A stretch of 64,000 bases of DNA from Casuarius casuarius (lineage: Eukaryota > Chordata > Aves > Casuariiformes > Casuariidae). The first letter of the stretch is position 1, and each line of letters starts with the position of its first letter. Location of the stretch: contig PTFA01000338.1 in the NCBI GenBank assembly GCA_003342895.1, positions 248,001 through 312,000 on the forward strand, given 5' to 3'. Below are positions 46,341-56,700 of the stretch, piece after piece. A model generated the notes under the pieces. That model was not told the origin of the DNA. It did no database searches and saw only the letters and a program-made list of their open reading frames with translations. Both the position numbers and the translations under genes were made by a program.

Positions 46341-46450
46341 CTGCTGCAAACTGGGGAGCTGCAAGGATGTGACCATGTACCCATCGCCCTGCACCCTGCT
46401 CCAAACTGGAGAGCTGCAGGGACATGACCATGCACCCCTTGCCCCGGACC
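46341..46450. repeat. 55-bp tandem duplication, two diverged copies
   Basis: The segment starting CTGCTGCAAACTGG at 46341 is repeated from 46396 as CTGCTCCAAACTGG with period 55. Both copies include GAGCTGCA..GA..TGACCATG. The mismatches indicate an old duplication. Confidence 0.85.
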
Positions 46451-46999
46451 ACTCCATTTCCCTTCCCCACTCCTCAGGGCTGCCTGTGGATTGCGAGGGG
46501 AAGAGGAGGAGGCTGAAAGGCTCCCTCATGTCCCCAGCCACCCCCCGGGACACAGTCCCTCCTGGACTGGCCCCAGCAGGGATGTCCAGAGGAGCAGAGG
46601 GACGGGACAGCTGGGCTGTCCCCGGTGCAGGAGGTGCCGAGCTGGGAAGGGAAGCAGACGACTCCAGAGGAACAACAACATCTCTCCTGCAGCAGGTGTT
46701 GAACACTCACGCTCTGGAAAAGCCCGTAATTTCTGGCTATAAAGGGAGCCTCCGGCGCCGTTTACTCATGGGCATGTAACAAACCCTGGGAGCGACTGAG
46801 GTTCATCACAGCCGGCAGCAGAGGAGCACGGCAAGGATGCTCGCCCAGAGCCAGGCACACGGGCACCCCAGCACATCCCCGGGGGCTGTGGGGAGCCCGG
46901 GAGGCTGTGCAGGGCCACTGTCCTCCCCACCGCCAACCGCGGCCAATTGTTTAGCGCTGTTATTGCCCGCGCGTGTCAGGAGTTATTATGCTGACGTGC
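46451..46999. other. GC-rich noncoding DNA
   Basis: Chance frames only. CpG is moderately enriched near 46930-46980. Confidence 0.5.
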
Positions 47000-47225
47000 A
47001 AGCCGTTCTCTCGTGTCTCACTTTATTTTTTCTTTTCTTTTCAATTACTGCCTGCACGCTGCCTTCCCAATTGCCCGGCGGGCCTTGGCTCACCTGCCTG
47101 CTGAGCATAATTTGTTTTTAATGTATGGCTCTGGCAAATTTTCCTCTCCCTCTCTCTCTTTCTTTTTTATTAGATAAAACAATGATTATTTTTCCTATTC
47201 ACATTTATAATTAATTCCTCACCTG
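47000..47225. promoter_or_regulatory. AT/pyrimidine-rich motif block (possible enhancer)
   Basis: Contains TTTTCAATTACTG, GAGCATAATTTG, a CTCTCTCTC run (about 47150-47160), TAGATAAAACAATGATTATTTTTCC and TATAATTAATTCC. The right part is dense in homeodomain- and SOX-like words. Inference by composition. Confidence 0.28.
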
Positions 47226-48431
47226 ATGGCATCTCAGCAGAGCAGGAGGGGCTGAGCAAGGCATCCTCAGAGAGGCAAGACAGGCAGCACTTCCCTGCAC
47301 CTATGATTAACCCCTTCTGCAGCCCCAGAGACCAGCAAGGCATCCAAGGATGAACAGCTCCAAGGGCACATCCAGCCCTACCAGGGTGAGATACCTACTG
47401 TGCTCACTTAAAGCTGTTGAGCTTGCCTCTAACCTGGGGCTGCCAAATCTCAGCCAGAGATCAGTCCCGAGGAGGCTGGGGAACAGGGCAAAGTGGCCAG
47501 AGATGGGCTGGAAACATGTTGCGGAGCTTGTAATGACCTCACTGCTCCACTCCTCCAAGGCAAGGGGGTATTTACAAGCGTGTGTTTATACTCTTTTACT
47601 TTGGTGGGTGGTGATCCCTGAGTGATGCTCATAGCTGGGGAGCACCCAGAGGAGCCCTTCATGCCTCCAGCCCGCCCCAGGTACGGGGGCAGAGCTTGGG
47701 AACGCAATTCCTGCACTGGGACTGCCTCTAACCCCCCGCACCTTTGCCCTTGTCGCAGGGGGCTGCGAGGACAGAGACGCTCCACTCACAGCCAGGAGAG
47801 AGGCTCGAGTACCCGCAAAGCCAGCAGCCGATTTGTGCAGAAGCTGCTGTTCAAAGGCACCACTGTGCTGGGACACAGCAGGGCCACACTAATCTCCTCC
47901 TTGTACCAACACCTTCATGCTTTCAAGAGGATGCAGTGCCCAGGGACCCCCAAAACATCTTCACACAGCTTCCCAATGGAGCAAGGAAAGCAATTGCTCT
48001 TTGAAAGGCAAGCCAAGGAGGAAGACAGCTGCCCCTAATGACCCAATCCATCAAGCTAGCACTGGCTGCATCGCTCAGCTCCTAAAAGCTCCTGATCGTC
48101 AGTGATTATCAAAGCTAGTCATGTGCATTTTGATCAGGCACGATCAAAGCTGAGTGCAGCCTCAAGAGTTGTAAAAGCCTGTGCAGAGCAATCGGTGCAG
48201 AGCCCTGGGCACGGGTCAGGAGGGAGCCAGCAGGCCACAGGCTGTGCCCCTGCCCTTGCCAGCCCGTGAGCGAGCAGCTTGGTTCAGAGCTGCCTGCAGA
48301 AGAGAGGCCTGCCAGGGATGTCCGCAGAGCCATGTTGGCAAGAAACATATAGAGGTCTTGGGAGACAGCTGGGGCAGGAGACTCCCCCTGTATATTGGGG
48401 TGAAACCTGCAGAAGGAGAGAAAATGGCCAG
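47226..48431. other. Noncoding, nothing recognised
   Basis: GC-rich, with short chance frames of up to about 138 codons. No repeat or RNA gene. Confidence 0.5.
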
Positions 48432-48530
48432 GAACAGGGCTTCTAGTCCTGTTTTGGTCACCAAATTATTTGGGGCTAATGAGTTAATATAGTCCATGCT
48501 CAATTCCTTGTCTGTAAAACCAAGAAAATG
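48432..48530 (+). mobile_element. MIR-type SINE fragment
   Basis: CAGGGCTTCTAGTCCTGTTTTGGTCACC (about 48435-48462) matches the MIR 5'-side 'ggagtcctagttctggctttgccac'. TCAATTCCTTGTCTGTAAAACC (about 48500-48521) matches 'tcagtttccttatctgtaaaatg'. The 3' end is not clear. Confidence 0.55.
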
Positions 48531-49229
48531 CAAGGGACAAAATTCACTTAGAGCAGAAGATATTCAGCCACTGTTCAGGAAAAGGCCTGGCAAGTACTGC
48601 AGCAGGGCGAACATGAGGTTGTCCGGGCATCTGTGTAGTGGTATAAATGAAAATGCAAATAAAATCATAGCAGTTAGCAATTCATAAACAGATGAACACC
48701 AGTACGTGTTTGAGACCTGCTGGTTGACACAAGATCTGGCTGGTTATTGTGGAATGTGTGTTTGCAGTGGGTGACTGCCTGTGAACCAGGTGCCTGCAAG
48801 ATTCGGCTGCGGTGATGAGACGCGTACAGTCACATTTGCTTCGATTTCACATTCCTGCAAGCTTTTCCTCATACAGGACACTTTGCATCTGAGGAGGTGT
48901 TTGGTGTATCTCAAAGATCTGGTTTGCAGCATTTTATCTCATATTACAGTTTCCAATCGTGCTAAAGACTGTCCTATAATTTCGAGATTGCACCTGCTGT
49001 AGTGCTCAGAGCCCAGAGAGGAGAGGGGCAGCACTGAAACAGGCAGACAGAGGTGAAATGCCAGCAGGATTTGAGCTTTTCACCCATTTCCAGCCCTCTG
49101 TACACACAATGCCCTGTTGGATCAGGGTGCTGGAGCTCTGGCTCTTGCCTCCCTCCTACTCTGTACCAGGCCAGCATCCCCCGGCCCTGCCCCGAGGGCG
49201 AGATTGCTCTGATCTTGCATGCATGGGAA
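48531..49229. other. Noncoding, nothing recognised
   Basis: An octamer (ATGCAAAT) lies at 48653-48660 within an AT-rich patch. No gene or RNA is supported. Confidence 0.5.
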
Positions 49230-49310
49230 CTATGGCAGAAGACAGATTAAGAAAGTTGTCCAAGGTTATGTAGAGAGTCAGTGGGAGACTGAGCAACAGG
49301 GGACAGTCGC
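49230..49310 (-). mobile_element. MIR-type SINE core fragment
   Basis: ACAGATTAAGAAAGTTGTCCAAGGTTATGTAG (about 49242-49273), then AGTCAGTGGGAGACTGAGCAACAG, parallels the reversed MIR core 'acagattaagtgacttgcccaaggtcacacagcaagtcagtggcagagctgg'. Confidence 0.6.
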
Positions 49311-49430
49311 AAGGGGTGAGCACCCTGCAGGACTGCTAAAGACCTTCCCCTTGCCAGCAGGCTTTCCAATTAGGGGGACCACTCACATCTGGGCTCTTTA
49401 GGGCTTCTGTTTATTTAGGGGAGAGGAAGC

Positions 49431-49645
49431 AATGAGTGTGGTAATGTTTGGGGTCTGTGCTGGGCTGAGGGGATATGTCTCTTGGAGAAGGGCTGTGGTA
49501 TTGAAGGAGGTGAGGGGGACCATAGGTCTTGGGGGGAGCAAAGCCAAGGTTGTGCTTGGGCACTGGGTTGTGTGTGCTGTTGTGTGGCTGCAGCAAAGTT
49601 TGTTCAGTGCTGGGTGGGGGGGATGCAGGAGTATGGGAAGCTGCT
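49431..49645. other. Strongly G-skewed tract
   Basis: Counting bases 49441-49620 by hand gives about 80 G against 21 C on the plus strand, with many GGGG runs. Such skew favours R-loops or G-quadruplexes and often lies near transcribed ends. No gene is visible. Confidence 0.8.
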
Positions 49646-50299
49646 GGCTTTTAATAGGAAAAATTGTCCATCTTCATCCTGTGAGTCTCTTGCATTGCCC
49701 CAGCGACTAAAGGTGATAGCTGTCACTGCCTGCAGGACCCCCCTTCTCTATGGGACCTGAGCTCTTCCTGAGCTCTATATTCTGGGGAAAACTGCCCCTT
49801 TCCACCCCTGAAATGAGTGGGTCTGACACACTGCGAGGACCCTTGAGTGAGGAAGGAGGGGGCTTTGGAGGAGGCCGGTGTTCCATGCTCTGAGCTGTTA
49901 CATCCCTTTTGCAGTGCTGGACTTCCTCCCTTTGGGCTGAGCCTCGTGCCAGCGACACAAAGTGCTTGAAGGGTTAGTGGTGCCTGTAATTAGCAGTTAA
50001 TGCGTCTGACTCCCCAGGCTTGATTACTTCACTGTCATTAAGGCAACCTGTAGGATGTCCTCGCAAACACAACACCGCCGTCCCCCCAGCCGCTCTGAAC
50101 CACAGGAGCCGTGGCAGGGCTGAGGGTCTCCTCCCTGCTGTGTGTCTCAAGCTGCGCGTTCCCACAGGGCAATCATCGTGCTGGGACAGGTCTCAGGCAG
50201 CCGGTGAGCCCCTGCTCTCACACCAAGCCTCAGCCCAGCCAGGCCTGGGTCTAATCCTTTCTTTAAAACAGCTGATGATAGCTTCCACTTACTCCCCAG
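49646..50299. other. Noncoding; small motif patch
   Basis: An AT-richer patch at about 49980-50045 (TGTAATTAGCAGTTAATGCG, TTGATTACTTCACTGTCATTAAGG) has homeodomain-type words. Otherwise nothing is recognised. Confidence 0.45.
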
Positions 50300-50580
50300 C
50301 AACTGATTCCTGTGCTAAGCTATCTGCATCATTGGAAAATGTCCCCTAATGCCTTACCTAAATCTTCCCCGCTGAGCGCCTGTGATTGTTTTTGTCCTGT
50401 GCCTGGTGGAGGCGAGATCTATCTATTCCAGTCCTTTTTGCAGCTCCCTTTTATGTGTCTGGAGGCTGCTCTCATCCCCGCTCTGCTTCCCCCTGCTCTG
50501 GATTAAGTTGTCTTTATTCTTGCAATCTTCCCTCCTAGGCCAAGGCTTTTTTCACCCTTGAAAGACTTATGAAAGTCTCT
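50300..50580 (-). mobile_element. CR1/L3-type LINE, 3' end fragment
   Basis: Antisense landmarks appear in order. GTCCCCTAATGCCTTACCTAAATC (about 50341-50364) matches 'ttcctaatatccaacctaaacctcc'. TTTTTGTCCTGTGCCTGGTGGAG and the CTCCCTTTTATGTGTCTGGAGGCTGCTCTCATCCCC block (about 50445-50480) match 'acaaccttttatgtacttgaaaactgttatcatgtcccc'. TTGCAATCTTCCCTCCTAGG (about 50519-50538) matches 'tttcaatcttccctcatagg'. It is an old insertion with no coding part. Confidence 0.85.
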
Positions 50581-53059
50581 GGAACTGGGACAGTTCTAAT
50601 GTTCAGGGAAAAAGGGGATGCTGCTGGTTTTGTTGTGTCCTTAAACAAAAACCTAGAGGAAGAACTCAAAGAAGAAAGCACCTGGGCTGGAGAAAGTGCT
50701 GGGGAGGAGAGAGGGGGAAGAGAGGGAGCTGGCGGCTCTGTGGCTTTGGACAGACCTATTTGCCAAACCCCTCCAACTTGGGGGGTGGCAGTGACAGTAG
50801 CGTGGAGGTGGAGGGTGGCACTTTAGCCACCGCATCCTGCAGAACTGCTCTGAGCACGGCTGGGGAAAGGGCTCATCACAGCTCCCAGGTGCTCACAGCA
50901 GTAGCAATAGACTAGTTAATCCACTGATTTGGGATAATGTCTTGTGAAAAGCATGAACCCCCAAAGGAGTCTTCCGTGATGTTCTGCTCAACACGCCAAG
51001 ACCCAAAGCTGCTACAGAAAGCGTGACAGAGAGCCAGCATCAGGGAGCTGAAGGGATAGTTCTCACCAGGGGATTTCTGCTGCTGCTGGCTGTTGGGTCT
51101 CTGTCACCGCTGGAGATACTTCCAGCGTGCTGGTGCAGAGCGGAGGGGATGCCAGGATGTCTGGGAGTGATGTCTAACTTCTGGCATCCTTTCCTTTGCA
51201 GCAAAGCACTCAGAGCTCAGCCACTGATGCAGAGCCATCCCGAAATGTTAGAACTGGCATTAGCGTGATTAAAGCTCTAATGAGATGAGATGAAATGCAT
51301 GGACCTGGTCAGCATGCTGCACTAGGCACCTCATGATATGTAAAGAGATTTGAGCTTCTTCTGAAAGAGGTAAATCTTTTTCTTTCCCTCCACCTAGCTA
51401 TGTCCCCAGAAGGAAATTGGAGCAGACTGAAATTTGTCCTGTGTGCATTTACTTCCATTCAGAGCTTCCTGGAGGTGATGAAATCGTGTCTAGTTACATA
51501 ATGTCTGCATTTTTCATGTTTGGGTTCCTGTTTTTATCTGTAGAGATAGGTTATCTCCTGTTTAAAGATATTAAAATCACAGCAGCAAACAGCGTTCCTG
51601 GGGGGGTCTCTGCAGCCTGGCTGGCTCTCATCCTTGCCCCTAAACCCGTATTGATGGTGAAAGCTTTAAACATGGGTGAGTGTGGTACACCCGTTCTGGC
51701 CATTTGGCTCGATAGCACAAAGCTGTGGTCTCCCTCCTGCATGGCACTTCGGATGTTTTGTGGGGAATCTGTAGATGACTATTTCTCAACATGTTCTCCA
51801 GGAGCTCTGGGGCGCACATGGGCATCTTGCAGAGGTCCACAGAGAGACCAAGGCAATGGTCAAGGTGCTTTAATACACCAGAGGTCTGCATCTCTGCTGG
51901 ATAATGTGTAGAGGCCCCCAAACCAAACCAGTTTGAAATGTAGTTCTGCAGGCAGAGTGGGAAAGGAGTGCTTGATCTGCTCAGACTGGCTAATGGCAGC
52001 AACAGGACATGGGACGTGAGCTGCAAGTTGATAACCAGAGTGAAACATTTAGAGGGGCCTTGTAGCAGACATGGCTTTCCCAGGAGGGCTACGTGGCCTC
52101 TGGCTGCCCAGCCGTCCCATCTTCTCTGCCCAGTGCCTCCTACACATGGGGGGATGCTGGAAATGGTGGGAGCTGTGAAACCAGCCCCAGCTGCAAAACA
52201 TGGACAGCATGTAACTGCACCAGCACAGATGAGCATTTTCTCCTGCAAAGTGAAGGGGCTGTGGTGGAAAATATACCCTTCCCTGTTCATATCTCTTGAT
52301 GCTGTTCATACCTCTGGATGGTACCTCCCCATGCTGTTCCAGCCACTGCCTTGAAGAGCTGTTTGGTTAAAGACCTTGGGGACCTATGGGCCTGATACAA
52401 GGCTCAGAGCCAGGTGCCCCAGCATGTGAGGCAATGCCCTGTTTCTCAGTGCAGTTGTTGAGACCTCTCTCAGGCTGTCCACCTTCCCCTCTCCTGATGT
52501 ATTTCCTAATGAGGTTTCCATGTGAACACTCCAGCCTCCAGCCAGACTGGTCCAGAGGGAAATGGGCCAGGCTTCAGAAGAACTGGCTTTTAAGGGTCCT
52601 GTTGGGCACACAACACTATGTGGCAGCTGAGCCAGACACCCACGGTGGGGACCAGCCCCTGCAAGCCAGAAGTCATGAGAGACCCTAGTCGCAGGTGAAT
52701 CAGCTATCTGAGATGCCTCTGCAGAAATCCCACCGCTGGCACCAATGGAGCTAGTCCCCATGGCAGCACAGACATAAGTGGGGCTCTGCTATGGACTAAT
52801 GAGATCTTCTGAGAGGCCTGGCCATTGCAAGCTGGGATGTCTGCCCAGTGCCCCAGGGACACCCAGGAGACAGCTCCTCCCATACAGGGTGATATACAAG
52901 TCTCTCCAATACATTAATGTCAATTTTCCACTCCTCAAAACTGAGCTGGATGTTTCCAAAGCCAGTGGCTTAGCAGCGCATCCCTGCTGCGAAGGTTTTA
53001 ATGATGCCCCGCTTCAGGGCTGATGCTCTGAAAGTACATGGCCAGAGTCGATGGCAGCT
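50581..53059. other. Noncoding, long chance frames
   Basis: Contains a 164-codon plus-strand frame (51417-51911) with one hydrophobic stretch and a 216-codon minus-strand frame (51640-52290) overlapping it. Neither has a recognisable domain. No repeat family is recognised. Confidence 0.45.
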
Positions 53060-53200
53060 TTCAGTGCCAGACTTTGCAATCTGATGAGCTGCCATTCCTA
53101 ATTGCTGATTAATTAAGATTTGCATATGTGGTTGAAATCAGCTGGCTATGGCTGCCGGCAGAACCCAGACAGCTGACAAACATTAACTGTCGCACCACAA
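53060..53200. promoter_or_regulatory. Octamer / homeodomain / E-box block (possible enhancer)
   Basis: CTAATTGCTGATTAATTAAG (about 53098-53117) runs directly into a perfect octamer ATTTGCAT (53118-53125). A CAGCTG E-box follows at 53139-53144, and AACATTAACTG lies downstream. A tight POU plus homeodomain plus E-box cluster is a common arrangement in developmental enhancers. This is inferred, not demonstrated. Confidence 0.35.
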
Positions 53201-53479
53201 AAAACCTCTTGGTTCCTCTGCTCAATCCAACACAGTTATTTTAGATCACTCATTGGAAGGAGATGTTTCAGAAGCACCCATTAACTCATGTGAGCGCATG
53301 AGAGACTGTACGCTAGGCTTGCAGGGAAAATGTCTGTTCGCATACCTAGGAATATTTGAGATTTCAGGAATATTTCCTGTCTCATACTGAGAAAAGAATG
53401 CAAAATCTTTTATTTTCCTGCAAGCTGGCAGTTCAAGGGCAGAAGGAAGGCAACTGATGTAGCTTGGTTTGATCATTTC

Positions 53480-53720
53480 GAGTAGTTTCATGCTAGTCTC
53501 AATTTTTTTGTTTGTTTGTTTAAACTTACTCCAATTTTGAGACAAGCCCATATTGATTCATCTGCAGCTTTCTGGCTTGAAAATACCTTGGCAGACAGTT
53601 TCACTTTATAGTTATCGTTACTTTTGCCCCCAAAAATTTCTGAGCTGGGAAATTTTTTTGTAACCAACTCTGTTCTGCAAATAGTTTTGGTTTTGCTGAA
53701 CCAGTGTTCTGGGCAAACAC
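53480..53720. other. AT-rich block with (GTTT)n
   Basis: A TTTGTTTGTTTG run lies near 53506-53521. It is followed by AT-rich DNA with CCAAAAATTTCTGAGCTGGG and TGCAAATAGTTTTGG, which loosely recall hAT-type AT-rich elements. No ends are defined. Confidence 0.3.
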
Positions 53721-56700
53721 AACGTTTGAAGCTCCAGATATGTGGCGCGTAAGTGTATCCTTGTCTGTGGACACATGCATATTTTTATGTCTTCACTCGA
53801 TTGTGTTTATTTTAGGCAAGAAAGTGAGGATTTAATATCAGCTGGTTGCACAAAACAAGCTGGGAAGTTTTTATTTTGGCTTAGTTGTACTGCTGAATAT
53901 CCCACGCTTTCACCACCACAGCTCAGGCTTTCTCCTGGCTCATAGTCACGGTCTGGGAAGTGCTGGACCTCCTGAGACCCTCCAAAGGGTCTGTTTTCCC
54001 AGCCACAGCCCAGAGTTCTGGTCACATCACCCAGTGTCTGAGGCATGACCAGCGTGGTGTTCTTGGAGAATGAGCTCCTTGGACGATACGATGGTCACAA
54101 AAAATCAGAAAAATGGATGGAGAAAAGGGGACCACTGCACTTGATACAACAAAGCTGAGTAAATCCTGCCAGCGACTCCAGTGATGGGAAGGACTTCTGT
54201 TTTTTACCCCGCTCATGTGCATGAGTGGGAAATGGCCTGCTGCTGTAGAAAAACGTGTCCATTAGCTTCACTTCAGGGGCCCATCTGGGAAGACCTTGCC
54301 ATCACATTGGGTCTGTCTGTCTATCTGAGTTTATTTGGCTCTGGTGATCCCTTACCTGATCGTGTTATGAAGCCTAAGTCTAAACCCAACTTGATTCCTG
54401 GGCCAGCTGTGGTATTTGGGAGCTCTGATTTTTACCTTGTTATGCTGGGAAAAGCCTGAGCCTATATGTACTTAAAAATGTGCTTTTGCCAAGATTGCTT
54501 GTTTTGTTCAGGGACTAGTTGGTGCAGTCTGGAGAAGGAGCATCAGCGTAAGCTGTGCCCAGGTTAGGAATAGCTCAAGGGATTTATTTTTCCTTTTGAG
54601 CATTTCAAAATCATGGCACATTTAAAAAATTCAGCCAAGAGCTAAGGCCAGGATATGTTCTTCAGTCTCCTCGCTAGGTTTGATGAGCTGGGGGCTTGTT
54701 GTCTGCTTTGTTTTGCTCCTGTGCTACAACACTAAATTAGCTAAAACAACCTGAAAATTGGACCAGCAGCCACCAGCAGGGAGAAATGTTGGTTCGATGT
54801 GTGGCTGCTGAGCAGGACCATGGCACGCAGACAAAAGACAAAGTGCAAGGCAGTGCCAGGGTTTGGTCTCGTTGGCCACCTCAGTGCGGCTGTCAGCTCT
54901 GGCTGTGGCAACGCAGCCCCCGGGAGCTGCGCACGGTGCCGCTCTGGGCTGTTCCACCTCCGCAATGCCCCAGAAGCAGCTGCATTTCTGTGATGACTGA
55001 CACGACATCTCTACCCTGGAAGGTAAAGTGTCCTTCTGGACGAAGGAAACTCCTTGTCTCAGCTCTACTCTGCTCTGTTTCCAGCCTCCAAAGTGAAGGG
55101 AATGCCTTTTTTTCTTTTCCAGTGTGCCAGACTCCAGCCATCTCCTCCATTTGGCTGCAGCCAGCAGCAGGCTTAGAAGTACCAGGTTTAATTAAAACTA
55201 TCTTTTATGTTCCAACGCAAGCCTGATTTCCTCTACCTGGTGAGAAATGGCCCTCGTCTCAATCAGCAATTGAAGTCGGAGATTGCTGTGCTGAGCAGAA
55301 CGGGTGCCACTTTCTGTTAATTAAAGCTCAGTGCTGGGCTTTGCATGGCTATGCGAGTTCGGGAGTGGCTGGGAAGTCTCTCTGGACACACAGGTGTAGC
55401 AAAGGGACACGGGTGCTGACAGGATCCAGGGGGAAACCTGTCATGTGCCGTTTTGCCTTGGCAATTTCCAAACCAAAACAAAAGACCCTTAGAGTTTTTT
55501 TCTCTCTCACAAAAGTGCTTTTGTAAGTGTTTGGAGAGCCTCTGCGAAACGTACAGCCCCTCCAAGTGCAAGCACAGAGTTGGCGTTATTGAGAGTTTTC
55601 CTATTCGATTGCATCTCCGATCCCTCCAGGACTTCTCTCCGCCTGACTTTCTGCTCTCCTGCTGGATGCCAGAGTTTTCCTCCCTGCCGCAAGTGCCTGG
55701 AAGGTCCTTCTTTGCCTCAACCACCGTGATGCTCTCCCCGCAGCTGCACCGTGAGATACCTCATGCTGGATGCAGCACTGCCCCTTCAGATGTCCTGCAG
55801 CAATATCTGGTGGAACTGGGCATTTCCCAGCGTTTGGCATGAGGAGAGGAAGTGAGGGATTTCTCTTGGCTGGCAGATGGCTCAGCCAGGCCAACTCTAA
55901 ACAAGAGTTACAGCTGAAATAATGGGATCACTTAAAACATAGATTTGCAATGGTGGAATAAAGTTACAGAAAGACAAGCAAAACAGCTTTAATAATACTC
56001 TGCTTAACAATAAAGATTCCCCCCTTGCTGCATCAGCACCTCATTTAGCTTCTTTCTATATCTTACATTAACCTGTAATCTCCCTCTATTAATATAAGAT
56101 GAAATTTCTTTCTATAAAATACTTCTTTCTCTTTACTGGCCTCCTGCAGAGGAAAGTGAATGCAAAAAGAGTCCTGTCATCTGTGCCCTTCCAGATGGAA
56201 ACGTCCTCATCTTGCTTACTTTCTCTGTATGAAAACTTGCTCCCTTGTTGCCCAGGCATTTGCCCACCTGTGAGATGGCAGGAGGGCTAACTCTGCTCTT
56301 CCCAAAGGTCTTTTGCACCCGCTTGTACCAGGCACCCACAGGCACATCCCTGGCTGCAGCTCACTGCCCTGCCACTGCCTTCTGAAGACACCCTGGCAAA
56401 GCCTCCACGGGTGTATTACAAGCAAATACAAAATGTGTAGCCTCCCACTAGATTTATGGCTCCCGTTTGGATAAAGGCTTCCTTGAGGTGGTAGAGATCT
56501 GTGCTTTCCAGCCCCGGGTGCCAGCTCTCGCCTATGCAGCTCTGCAGGACTGGAGATGTCTCTGTGAAGCCACAGGTGGACATAAATGCATTACTCATTT
56601 ATAGCTCGGGACTTATTTCTGAGAAGGGGCTCCCCAGAGAGAGCTACCAGCTCCTGCAAAACTCTGTTAACATTTTGGATTAAGTGGTGGGGACAACTGA

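Noticed and set aside
45879..46706. 275-codon minus-strand open frame, the longest in the window
   Set aside because: It crosses a plus-strand MIR element antisense and a 55-bp tandem duplication, is compositionally biased (P, S, A, G-rich) and has no recognisable domain. GC-rich DNA yields such frames by chance.
51417..51911. 164-codon plus-strand frame with one hydrophobic, membrane-like stretch at residues 27-49
   Set aside because: No family resemblance, no signal or splice context, and an overlapping 216-codon minus-strand frame (51640-52290) is just as good. Read as chance.
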